Origin: Limihaloglobus sulfuriphilus
GTDB lineage: Bacteria > Planctomycetota > Phycisphaerae > Sedimentisphaerales > Sedimentisphaeraceae
Direction of reading: 5' to 3'
Assembly (NCBI RefSeq): GCF_001999965.1
Contig: NZ_CP019646.1
Span: forward strand, 2,790,001-2,854,000
DNA length: 64,000 nt
The notes below the pieces were generated by a model. The model was not told the DNA's origin and did not search any database. It saw nothing but the letters and a program-made list of their open reading frames with translations. A program made the position numbers and the translations under genes. The stretch's first letter is position 1; each line of letters starts with the position of its first letter. Of the stretch, positions 25,818 through 33,495 are shown in pieces.

Positions 25818-26288
25818 ATGCCGACAGAACAACCAAATGAGCTTAGTAAGATGCCAGAAGATTCTTCTGACTCTAAACGTTCCCCTCATATTCTGCTCAT
25901 AGAAGACGATGAGGAAATGCTCAACATGCTCTCAGAAGCACTTATGCAAGAAGGCTACAGGGTCACTAAACGTATGAAGGCGTTCGACTGGATTCTTTAT
26001 TGCATTCATAATGCCGGGGAAAATATGTCTTTTTCTCCCGATGATCGTTTTGATGCTGTCGTCTCTGATATACGAATGCCAAAGATGGGTGGCCTGGAAG
26101 CCTTAAGGATAATCAATGCCCTCAATTGTGCAGAGACCTGCCCGCCGGCTATTTTTATTACCGCTTTTGGCGATGACGAGACCCACAGGATGGCTGAAAA
26201 ATTGGGCGATGTGGAAGTTCTTGATAAACCATTTGATGTCAATGATCTTATTAAAAAAGTGCAAAAACTGATTTCATCTCAAATTTAG
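25818..26288 (+). CDS. Stand-alone response-regulator receiver protein
   Basis: Protein of 156 aa. A 20-residue polar N-terminus is followed by a CheY-like receiver: acidic pocket LLIEDDEEM, phospho-acceptor D84 (VVSDIRMPKMGG), and T/K signature FITAFG and LDKPFD. A loop of about 12 extra residues (HNAGENMSFSPDD) separates alpha2 and beta3. There is no output domain. ATG 25818 has AAGGA at good spacing; ATG 25809 overlaps it. Driven by the sigma-54 promoter at 25746, with the PTS enzyme I-like gene 9 bases downstream. Confidence 0.85.
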   Translation: MPTEQPNELSKMPEDSSDSKRSPHILLIEDDEEMLNMLSEALMQEGYRVTKRMKAFDWILYCIHNAGENMSFSPDDRFDAVVSDIRMPKMGGLEALRIINALNCAETCPPAIFITAFGDDETHRMAEKLGDVEVLDKPFDVNDLIKKVQKLISSQI

Positions 26289-26297
26289 GAATCAACT

Positions 26298-27935
26298 ATG
26301 TATAGTAATAAAATAAAAAATTATGAACTTTCCGGTTACAGCATCTCCTCTGGTGTTGGCATTGGCAAGGCACATATATATCGAAACGTTCTACAAGATA
26401 TGCAAGATATATATTGTATTGATGCCAACGAGGTGGAAAAAGAATATCAACGCATAAAAGAAGCTTTTGATAATGTACGCGGACGTTTACAAAAAAATCA
26501 AAAAGAAGTTGAGAGAAAGCTAAATAGTGATTTCGCCGCAATTCTCAGCTCGCACACCAAAATACTCAGCGATTCTTCACTGCATCAGGAAATATACGAG
26601 ACAATAAAAAGAAGCTGTGTTAATGCCGAGTTAGTGGTTCTCGCTGTTTTCCGGCGTTTAGAAGCAAGGATTCGCCATGCTGAAGATTGCAGGCTGGCTC
26701 AACGGGCTGATGATATTGCCGACTTGGCCAGACAGGTATTACGGACACTTACAGGACAGGCATCACATAGATTAGCCGATCTGCCTGATAACACCATTGT
26801 TGTTGCCTCTGAGTTATTCCCATCCGACACAGTGTTTTTTTCTCGGAAGGCCGTTTCAGGAGTTATCGTTGAACGCGGGGGGCCGGCCAGTCATGCGGCT
26901 ATCCTCACCCGTGAACTCGGAATACCCGCTGTGTCAAACATAGACAATGCCGTGCAAAAAATAACACAGGGTGAAAACTTGATTGTGGATGGCACACAAG
27001 GAAGTGTTCTTATCGATCCAGATGAAGAAATGCAGAGGAAATTTCAAAAGAAACAAGAGGATATGTCAGTTCGATTTGCCATTGCTAAACAGTATTCGCA
27101 TGAGAAAGCCGCAACTCTTGACGGAACCGAAGTGGAGGTTACAGCAAATATTTCCTGCCGTGAAGACGCCGAGCTTGCTGTAAAGCACGGTGCCGATGGT
27201 ATCGGTTTATATCGTACTGAACAGCTATACTTCGGGCGTGAAGATATTCCAGGGGAAGACGAGCTTCTTGAGACTCTGCAAGAAACACTGGCACCAATTA
27301 ACACAAACATACCTGTCACACTACGGCTGCTTGACATAGGCGGGGATAAGTTGCTGCCTTTCCTTAATCATACTAATATCTCTGAGCCGTTAATGGGACA
27401 GCGTGGGGTGCGTTTCCTTCTGAATTTCCCTGACTTGCTGATTACACAATTGCGATCTTTTTTACGACTTTCGCTCTCCCGTTCTGTAAGAATACTGGTG
27501 CCGATGGTAACCCTGGAGTCTGACATGCAGGCTGTTCGAAAATTTTACGAAGAAGCTGCAAACGACCTCTCTTGTCACCAGCCGCCGCTGGGCAGTATGA
27601 TAGAGACACCGGCCGCTGCCTTGTGTGCTGAAACTATATCAAAATATAGTGATTTCCTAAGCGTAGGAACTAATGATTTAACGCAATACACCATGGCCGC
27701 AAGCCGCGATGACGCTGAGGTGGCTGACTACTTTATACATGAGCATCCATCCATATTTTATTTGCTGCGTTGTGTGGCTAAGGCGGCCGACAAAAAGCCC
27801 ATCGGAGTGTGCGGGCAGCTTGCGGGAGAAGCCAATGCAGTTAAGAGGCTTCTTGCAATGGGTTTTCAGGAATTAAGCGTTAACCCGTTTCAGGTACCCT
27901 ATATTAAACAGGCAGTTCAGGATATCTACATGTAA
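26298..27935 (+). CDS. Phosphoenolpyruvate-protein phosphotransferase (PTS enzyme I-like)
   Basis: Protein of 545 aa (classical enzyme I is about 575). It has the N-terminal HPr-binding domain (GYSISSGVGIGKAHIY), phospho-histidine H199 in GGPASHAAILTRELGIP, TEQLYFGR, LLDIGGDKLLPFL, and active-site Cys in KPIGVCGQLAGE. It should transfer phosphate from PEP to an HPr-like protein. No HPr or EII gene is nearby, and it lies behind a receiver protein under an apparent sigma-54 promoter, so a regulatory phosphorelay instead of sugar uptake is possible. Confidence 0.9.
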   Translation: MYSNKIKNYELSGYSISSGVGIGKAHIYRNVLQDMQDIYCIDANEVEKEYQRIKEAFDNVRGRLQKNQKEVERKLNSDFAAILSSHTKILSDSSLHQEIYETIKRSCVNAELVVLAVFRRLEARIRHAEDCRLAQRADDIADLARQVLRTLTGQASHRLADLPDNTIVVASELFPSDTVFFSRKAVSGVIVERGGPASHAAILTRELGIPAVSNIDNAVQKITQGENLIVDGTQGSVLIDPDEEMQRKFQKKQEDMSVRFAIAKQYSHEKAATLDGTEVEVTANISCREDAELAVKHGADGIGLYRTEQLYFGREDIPGEDELLETLQETLAPINTNIPVTLRLLDIGGDKLLPFLNHTNISEPLMGQRGVRFLLNFPDLLITQLRSFLRLSLSRSVRILVPMVTLESDMQAVRKFYEEAANDLSCHQPPLGSMIETPAAALCAETISKYSDFLSVGTNDLTQYTMAASRDDAEVADYFIHEHPSIFYLLRCVAKAADKKPIGVCGQLAGEANAVKRLLAMGFQELSVNPFQVPYIKQAVQDIYM

Positions 27936-27990
27936 TGATACAACTACATTCTAATTTTATCACACTTTTTTAAATTTACGGAGTAATTTA

Positions 27991-28116
27991 ATGACTGAAT
28001 TCAAAACAAAACAACATGAATCGCGGGCACCACCCCGATTTCCGCGTATTGCTCTAATGAGTTTAATCTGGTCGGGTCCGGCCGAGGACGTCGGAATTGT
28101 CCCTGCCTTCGTTTAA
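27991..28116 (+). CDS. Possible small protein, 41 aa
   Basis: A 41-codon frame (MTEFKTKQHESRAPPRFPRI...) has a well-placed CGGAG 9 bases before ATG and lies in the same direction in the gap between the enzyme I-like gene and the lipoprotein gene. No homologue is recognised. The ribosome-binding site makes it worth listing, but it may be untranslated leader. Confidence 0.35.
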   Translation: MTEFKTKQHESRAPPRFPRIALMSLIWSGPAEDVGIVPAFV

Positions 28117-28140
28117 AACTTGAATACACAGGAGATTAAA

Positions 28141-28389
28141 ATGACGATGCAAATATTAAAAAAAATAAGCGCCGGCATTCTTGTTATCGCGATAGGATTA
28201 TTGTTTGCAGGGTGCAACGATGAAACACCTGCACCACCGTCGCCCACACCACCACCGCCAAATTCATCGCAACCCCAGCAACCTCAAGGCCAAGGGTGGG
28301 CCCCCGAAGAAGGGCAATCGGAACAATCCCGGGAGCCTCTCTATCAGCAAGGACAGCAAGATAACTCAACAGAATCAGAATGGCCTTAA
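28141..28389 (+). CDS. Small proline/glutamine-rich lipoprotein
   Basis: Protein of 82 aa. The signal peptide (MTMQILKKISAGILVIAIG) ends in lipobox LLFAGC, predicting a lipid-anchored product. The mature part is low complexity: a Pro-rich stretch (PPSPTPPPPNSS) then Gln/Gly/Ser-rich. AGGAG precedes the ATG. Such short, disordered lipoproteins can act as tethers, but no function is assignable. It is between the enzyme I-like gene and a Skp-like gene. Confidence 0.72.
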   Translation: MTMQILKKISAGILVIAIGLLFAGCNDETPAPPSPTPPPPNSSQPQQPQGQGWAPEEGQSEQSREPLYQQGQQDNSTESEWP

Positions 28390-28498
28390 ATTTGAGCTAA
28401 TCTCTAAGAATTAAGAAAACATGTTGTTGACCCTTTCCCATCGTCGGCGAACAGGTCACTACAAAAACAGTACCAATCCCAGAAAGGAAATTTTAATT

Positions 28499-29014
28499 AT
28501 GATTCATCGTAACACAAACAAGTTCGTGATGCTGGCTGCACTCGCGGCCGGCGTCCTGATTACAGCAGTAATGTTTACGGGGCAATTGAATGCGCAGGAT
28601 CAAGCCCCATCGTGGCAGAATTCTTCTGAACAGAATAGTACATCAAAAGAATCATCCATAATCGGCACCTACGATCCACAGGCTGCTTTTGAGCAACACC
28701 CCTTACAAGAAAAACTGATGGAGTTTTACGCTTCTATTCAGGAAGAAACCCAAAAAGCCCAGCAGCAAGAGAATCAGCAGAAGTTAAGGCAATTGCAACA
28801 GCAATTTGAACAGCAAAGAAATCAAGTTATCGAACAGTTTCACCAGGATGTAGAAAAAGCCCTTCCAGAGGCTGCCGAAGCGGCTGGTGTTAAGATCATC
28901 GCGCTGGAGATTGCATACACGGCAAATGATATTACGCCACAGGATGTTACTGAACAGATTGTCGAAACCTTTACAGAAAAGGATGGAGAAAAAACTGCAG
29001 GACAGCAGTTCTAA
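28499..29014 (+). CDS. OmpH/Skp-like periplasmic protein
   Basis: Protein of 171 aa. A signal peptide (about residues 1-31, cleaved after LNAQ/A region) is followed by GTYDPQAAFEQHP, a Gln-rich coiled coil (about 80-120) and a C-terminal segment (ALEIAYTANDITPQDVTEQIV) resembling the OmpH fold. Skp-type proteins chaperone outer-membrane proteins; planctomycetes have many divergent versions. ATG 28499 has AAGGA upstream. A strong terminator follows, ending the operon. Confidence 0.75.
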   Translation: MIHRNTNKFVMLAALAAGVLITAVMFTGQLNAQDQAPSWQNSSEQNSTSKESSIIGTYDPQAAFEQHPLQEKLMEFYASIQEETQKAQQQENQQKLRQLQQQFEQQRNQVIEQFHQDVEKALPEAAEAAGVKIIALEIAYTANDITPQDVTEQIVETFTEKDGEKTAGQQF

Positions 29015-29058
29015 TCCCCAACCAGCAGTATAGCTTACAAAGAATTGTAGGATTACCG

Positions 29059-29095
29059 AAGCACCGTCTCTGTCACATAAAGGGACGGTGCTTTT
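29059..29095 (+). terminator. Rho-independent terminator
   Basis: AAGCACCGTC (29059-29068) pairs with GACGGTGCTT (29084-29093), followed by further Ts. It lies 45 bases after the Skp-like gene and ends that operon. The A-rich 5' side also allows weaker termination from the opposite strand. Confidence 0.85.
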
Positions 29096-29143
29096 TAACA
29101 GATATTCAAGCAATCCAGTCAATGATAAAATTTAATTTCTAAC

Positions 29144-29890
29144 TTATTCACCCATCAGCTTTTTGACGGTCGGCTCGATTGCCTCTGCCCAGATTTTGTA
29201 TCCGTTTTCGTTTGGATGCAGCAGGTCGGGCATAATGTCTTTTGAAAGGATCTCGTTCTCGTCGAGGAATTCATCATTGATATCAAGATAGTATATCCAC
29301 TTGCCGTCGGCGATTTTTGAAGCCATCTCGGAAGCGAGCTGATTCTTTTCACGCTGTGCCGAGGGGCCTTCGCCGCGGGGGAATATCGCCAGAATGAGTA
29401 TCTTTGTCTGGGGCAAATCGGCCCTGAGCTTTTTGCATATCGCAACGATGCCGTCGGCTATTTCCTGAGCGGTATTGTCCTGCCAGTTGGAATTGTTGGT
29501 GCCGATCATTATTACCGCCAGCTTCGGGTCAATACCGTCGATTTCGCCGTTTTCCAGCCGCCAGAGCACATGCTGCGTGCGGTCGCCGCTAAAGCCCATA
29601 TTGACCGCGTTTCTCGGGGCGTAGTACTGCTGCCACACGTCTTTGCCCTTGCCGTCCCAGCCGTGGGTGATCGAATCGCCGATCATTATCAGATCAACAT
29701 TACCGTCTTTAACCTGCTCGAGCACACCTTCATGCCGCGGCATCCACCAGTCCCTGTCACTTCTCGCAACGGGAGTAACAGCAGAGTGCGAGCCGATTTC
29801 TACGGGGTATTTGCTAACCTTCTCACAGCTGCAGCCGGTTAAAAGAATTGAAAAAGAAATAATCAGGGTAAGAAAAGCTGTTTTCTTCAT
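29144..29890 (-). CDS. Secreted SGNH/GDSL-type hydrolase (acetylhydrolase-like lipoprotein)
   Basis: Protein of 248 aa. Signal peptide with lipobox LLTGC (about residues 16-20). Block I of SGNH hydrolases is IMIGDSITHGWDGKG (nucleophile Ser), GFSGDRTQHVLWRL contains the glycine block, IGTNNSNWQ the asparagine block, and DLLHPNENGYKIWA the catalytic Asp/His. This resembles platelet-activating-factor acetylhydrolase-like esterases that remove acetyl groups from carbohydrates, a common role in planctomycetes, but the substrate is not known. Confidence 0.88.
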   Translation of the reverse strand: MKKTAFLTLIISFSILLTGCSCEKVSKYPVEIGSHSAVTPVARSDRDWWMPRHEGVLEQVKDGNVDLIMIGDSITHGWDGKGKDVWQQYYAPRNAVNMGFSGDRTQHVLWRLENGEIDGIDPKLAVIMIGTNNSNWQDNTAQEIADGIVAICKKLRADLPQTKILILAIFPRGEGPSAQREKNQLASEMASKIADGKWIYYLDINDEFLDENEILSKDIMPDLLHPNENGYKIWAEAIEPTVKKLMGE

Positions 29891-29982
29891 TTTATTTTGC
29901 CTCTAAAAAAAATACTTATTGGTCTGATCCTCATCTCACACGATGAATTTATAATCTGATTTTACTCATCCAGTAATAAAGC

Positions 29983-31100
29983 GCGGATTCAACTCCCAAG
30001 TGCAATTAAGTTAAATCCTGTTTTGTTATCCTGTTAGTTTTTTCCTCTTATAGAATACTTCATTTGGGGTTAAAAATCCAAGAGATTTTCTGGGTCGATT
30101 ATTCAGTCGATTCATTATGTGCTCAATCTTCTGATTGGTCAGCATTCGGATGTCACTTCCTTTTGGTACATACTGACGGATCAAGCCATTGGTATTCTCA
30201 TTCAAGCCCCGCTGCCATGCACTGTAGGGATCGGCAAAGAAGACCTTAATTTTAAGGTTATGGGCAATAGATTCATGGTTTGAAAATTCTTTGCCATTGT
30301 CCACTGTCAGTGTATAGGTTCGTCGGGGCAGCGTGCCGATCAGGGCGATAATGGTCCGTTCAACCGCTTCGGCGGTATAACGATCTACCTTACCGATCAG
30401 CGTCAGCTTGCTTTTGCGGTCAACCAGGGTTACCAGGGCTCCCTGATGGTTTTTCCCCACGACGGTGTCGCCTTCCCAGTCCCCGATGCGGTTTTTTCTC
30501 TCTACAACCGGTGGGCGTTTTTCGATACCAACCCTGTTTTTGATCGTTCCACGCCGGTCCCGGCTGTTTCTTCGTTTTCTTCTTTGTTTGGTCCCGGCAA
30601 TCCGCAGATGGGTATACAGGGTTTCTCCCCGGGCTTTATCCTGCCAAATGTGCTGGTAAATCCGCTCATGACTGACGGCCGGCCCCTGCCAGTGGGGATC
30701 GGTTTTCATGCGTTTTGCGATCTGCTCCGGCGAATGTTGCTGCCGGAGGCGGGATTCAATGTATTCTATCGTCTCCGGCTTCATTTTGACTGCTTTACGG
30801 GCGGCCATCCGTCGATATAAAGCCTTTTGCTGGGCCTGCTTAGGGCGATAGCCCCGCAGACCTGTATTGCGGGCCAGTTCCCTGCTGATCGTGCTGGGAG
30901 AAACGCCCAACGCCGCAGCTATTTGTTTTTGTTGATTTCCTGCTTGCTTCATGGCATATATTTCGATACGATCGTCTTCGGTGAGCTGCTTGTACGCTCT
31001 CATAAGTGTTCCTTTCGTTGAGGTCACCATAATTCAGTGAGAGAGTATACCAGCTCACCACAATTTTGGCGACTTAATTGCACTTATGAGTTGAATCCGC
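29983..31100. mobile_element. IS30-family insertion sequence, apparently complete
   Basis: Element of 1118 bp. Terminal inverted repeats of 29 bp (29983-30011 and 31072-31100) match at 27 of 29 positions; they begin GCGGATTCAACTC. A single IS30-type transposase fills the interior. If the ends are read from GGATTC, a 2-bp GC target duplication flanks it, within the range for IS30; with the longer ends no duplication is seen. Inserted between the SGNH hydrolase and dnaK terminator, apparently without damaging a gene. Confidence 0.93.
30026..31003 (-). CDS. IS30-family transposase
   Basis: Protein of 325 aa. N-terminal HTH (YKQLTEDDRIEIYAMKQAGN, then AAALGVSPSTISRELARNTG), then a DDE catalytic domain with D in IGDWEGDTVVG, D in LTVDNGKEF and E in RGLNENTNGLIRQYVP, as in IS30. 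ATG 31003 (MRAYKQL) is chosen over an upstream ATG at 31030. No frameshift or premature stop is seen, so the element is potentially active. Confidence 0.95.
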   Translation of the reverse strand: MRAYKQLTEDDRIEIYAMKQAGNQQKQIAAALGVSPSTISRELARNTGLRGYRPKQAQQKALYRRMAARKAVKMKPETIEYIESRLRQQHSPEQIAKRMKTDPHWQGPAVSHERIYQHIWQDKARGETLYTHLRIAGTKQRRKRRNSRDRRGTIKNRVGIEKRPPVVERKNRIGDWEGDTVVGKNHQGALVTLVDRKSKLTLIGKVDRYTAEAVERTIIALIGTLPRRTYTLTVDNGKEFSNHESIAHNLKIKVFFADPYSAWQRGLNENTNGLIRQYVPKGSDIRMLTNQKIEHIMNRLNNRPRKSLGFLTPNEVFYKRKKLTG

Positions 31101-31151
31101 TAAGTCAATTATTTTATCAGGAAATACATTTTAGTTCTTTTAATTGCCCCC

Positions 31152-31200
31152 AAAAAAAACGGGCAGCGCCTGTGGGTTGTGTTCCCTGGTTCGCTGCCCG
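31152..31200 (-). terminator. Rho-independent terminator of dnaK
   Basis: On the minus strand CGGGCAGCG (31200-31192) pairs with CGCTGCCCG (31168-31160), followed by eight Ts (31159-31152). It lies about 60 bases after the dnaK stop codon. Confidence 0.88.
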
Positions 31201-31263
31201 CATCTAAAGTAATTTATATCAATCGCATGTTACTGCGTCAGAGCCTGCATGAGGATTCGATGA

Positions 31264-33189
31264 TTAGTCTTTTTCCTCGAACTCCGCATCGATAACGTCG
31301 TCGCCACCCTTCTTGGGCTCTTCGGCACTCTGCTGACCGGCATCCTGTGCGGCACCTTCGCCGCCGGCTGCCTGCTGCTTCTTGGCGGCCTCTTCATAGA
31401 GAACCTTGCCAAGCTCCTGGCCGGCTTCACTGACTTTCTCGACAGCCTTCTTTATAGCCTCGATATCGTCTGTCTTTACGGCTTCCTTGAGGTTGTTCAC
31501 GGCATTCTCGATGTTGCTGCGTGTCTCGGCAGAAACCTTGTCGCCGTGTTCCTTGAGCGTCTTCTCTGTCGAGTAGATAACCTGGTCGGCCTGATTTTTC
31601 TGGTCAACCAGCTCGCGGCGTTTGCGGTCTTCCTCGGCATGAGCCTCGGCATCGGTTGTCATCTTCTTGATCTCATCTTCCGAAAGGCCGGAGCTTGACT
31701 TGATCTCAATGGACTGCTGTTTGCCGGTAGCCACGTCCTTGGCGGAAACATGCAGAATACCGTTGGCGTCTATATCAAACGCAACCTCAATCTGCGGTAC
31801 GCCGCGGGGAGCAGGCGGTATATCGGTAAGCTGGAACCTGCCAAGCGTCCTGTTGTCCTTGGCGAATTCACGCTCGCCCTGAAGCACATGAATATCAACT
31901 GCGGTCTGATTGTCTGCCGCGGTCGAGAATACCTGTTTCTTGCTGGTCGGGATCGTGGTGTTGCGTTCGATGAGCTTTGTCATTACGCTGCCAAGCGTCT
32001 CGATACCGAGCGAGAGCGGCGTAACGTCAAGCAGAAGAATATCTTTTACGCCTTCATCGCCGGAGAGAATCGCACCCTGGATAGCCGCGCCAAGTGCAAC
32101 CACTTCATCGGGGTTGATACTCTTGTTGGGCTCTTTGCCGAATATCTCGCGTACAATCTCAACGACTTTCGGTACACGTGTTGAGCCGCCGACAAGGAGA
32201 ATCTCGTTAATATCCCCGTTGTTGAGCTTGGCGTCTTTGATCGCCTGGCGGCACGGAGCCTTGAGCCGTTCGAATACGCCTTCTGCCAGTGCCTCAAACT
32301 TACTGCGGCTGATGGTCATCTGCAGATGTTTTGGGCCGCTGGAGTCCGCTGTGATAAACGGCAGATTCACAGATGCCTCGACCTGCTGCGAGAGCTCACA
32401 TTTTGCCTTTTCTGCGGCCTCTTTGAGCCGCTGATGAGCCATCGGATCTTCACGCAGGTCAATACCCTGCTCTTTGCGGAATTCCTCAGCGAGGTAATTG
32501 ATCAGAACCTCATCAAGGTCGTCGCCGCCGAGGTGGCCGTCGCCGTTTGTGCTGAGAACCTCAACAACGTTTTCGCCGATGTCGAGGATCGATATATCAA
32601 AAGTACCCCCGCCAAAGTCGAATACGGCGATTTTCTCGTCTTTTTTCTGGTCAAGCCCGTAAGCCAGAGCGGCAGCGGTCGGCTCGTTTATGATACGTTC
32701 AACCTTGAGGCCGGCGATTTTTCCGGCATCCTTGGTCGCCTGGCGCTGCGCATCGTTAAAGTATGCAGGCACAGTAATTACCGCCTGATCAACCGTTTCG
32801 CCCAGATAATCTTCTGCAACCTTTTTGAGATCCTGAAGAATCATTGCGGATATCTCGGGCGGGGTCAATTCCTTATCGCGTGTTTTGATTTTCACCAGCT
32901 CGTTTGAGCCGCCGGTAATCTCGTAAGGCACGGTTTTTTCTTCCGAACTGACCTCATGGTGCTTGCGGCCCATAAATCTCTTGACAGAGAAAATAGTATT
33001 TTTAGGGTTTGTTACCTGCTGGTGGCGTGCGGTCTGGCCGACGAGCCTTTCGCCCTTCTCTGTAAAACCTACTACAGAGGGCGTAAGCCGTGAGCCGGAA
33101 CCGTTGATCAGCACCTTCGGCGCTGTTCCTTCCATAACTGCCACAACCGAGTTAGTTGTTCCTAAGTCTATTCCAATTATTTTACCCAT
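31264..33189 (-). CDS. dnaK: Chaperone protein DnaK (Hsp70)
   Basis: Protein of 641 aa, full length. ATPase domain begins [21 protein letters not shown], with phosphate loop [14 protein letters not shown] and GGSTRVPKV; substrate domain includes the linker [16 protein letters not shown]; the lid ends in the conserved [10 protein letters not shown]. No dnaJ or grpE is adjacent. Its upstream region carries both a sigma-70-like promoter and a perfect sigma-54 site, with no CIRCE operator. A good terminator follows. Confidence 0.98.
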   Translation of the reverse strand: MGKIIGIDLGTTNSVVAVMEGTAPKVLINGSGSRLTPSVVGFTEKGERLVGQTARHQQVTNPKNTIFSVKRFMGRKHHEVSSEEKTVPYEITGGSNELVKIKTRDKELTPPEISAMILQDLKKVAEDYLGETVDQAVITVPAYFNDAQRQATKDAGKIAGLKVERIINEPTAAALAYGLDQKKDEKIAVFDFGGGTFDISILDIGENVVEVLSTNGDGHLGGDDLDEVLINYLAEEFRKEQGIDLREDPMAHQRLKEAAEKAKCELSQQVEASVNLPFITADSSGPKHLQMTISRSKFEALAEGVFERLKAPCRQAIKDAKLNNGDINEILLVGGSTRVPKVVEIVREIFGKEPNKSINPDEVVALGAAIQGAILSGDEGVKDILLLDVTPLSLGIETLGSVMTKLIERNTTIPTSKKQVFSTAADNQTAVDIHVLQGEREFAKDNRTLGRFQLTDIPPAPRGVPQIEVAFDIDANGILHVSAKDVATGKQQSIEIKSSSGLSEDEIKKMTTDAEAHAEEDRKRRELVDQKNQADQVIYSTEKTLKEHGDKVSAETRSNIENAVNNLKEAVKTDDIEAIKKAVEKVSEAGQELGKVLYEEAAKKQQAAGGEGAAQDAGQQSAEEPKKGGDDVIDAEFEEKD

Positions 33190-33232
33190 TATAAATCTCC
33201 ACGTTTATAAATAAATTATTAAAATTCCAAAT

Positions 33233-33272
33233 AATATACTTCTGTGCCAGTTTAGTTGCAAACACCGTGCCA
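33233..33272 (-). promoter_or_regulatory. dnaK promoter region: sigma-54 site overlapping a sigma-70 promoter
   Basis: Minus strand 33272-33257 reads TGGCACG-GTGT-TTGCA, a perfect sigma-54 consensus, preceded by the preferred pyrimidine. The same TTGCAA (33261-33256), a 17-base spacer and TATATT (33238-33233) form a sigma-70 promoter. Both would transcribe dnaK (start codon at 33189) with leaders of about 40-60 bases. The two polymerases could not occupy the site together. Confidence 0.6.
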
Positions 33273-33433
33273 GAAAAAAGCAACAGCATTAAACTCATGC
33301 CAACAAAGACCTTAAACAACAAAACACTTTATGTTTTTTATGCCAATATGGCAGATTTGTCAGGATTACAGGAATTGATATGCATTTCCCCGCAATTCAT
33401 AACAGCCGATCAGACGTGTGCGGCATTTTCGTT

Positions 33434-33495
33434 AGATTGCGGCGGCAATCTCCGACGTAACACCGCTTAAATCAAAAGGGTGTCTGACCCCTTTT
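33434..33495. repeat. Two palindromes at the 5' edge of the Rhs fragment
   Basis: AGATTGC-GGCG-GCAATCT (33434-33451) is followed by AAAAGGG/CCCTTTT (33474-33480 and 33489-33495), the latter ending in a T-run and resembling a terminator. They mark the point where Rhs-like sequence begins abruptly, so they may be REP-like elements or recombination scars. The only available start codon of the Rhs frame lies inside the second hairpin. Confidence 0.45.

Noticed and set aside
26298-27935. PEP synthase or pyruvate phosphate dikinase
   Set aside because: Length and the N-terminal HPr-binding domain fit PTS enzyme I; the ATP-grasp domain of the dikinases is missing.
31065-31086. TGGCGA-N5-TTGCA resembling a sigma-54 promoter at the right end of the IS30 element
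   Set aside because: It lies inside the terminal inverted repeat, differs from consensus in the TGGCAC half and points into the antisense of the dnaK 3' end; likely chance.
33267-33470. Plus-strand 67-codon frame between dnaK and rhs
   Set aside because: It overlaps the dnaK promoter, has no ribosome-binding site and no protein-like pattern; it ends at palindromic DNA.
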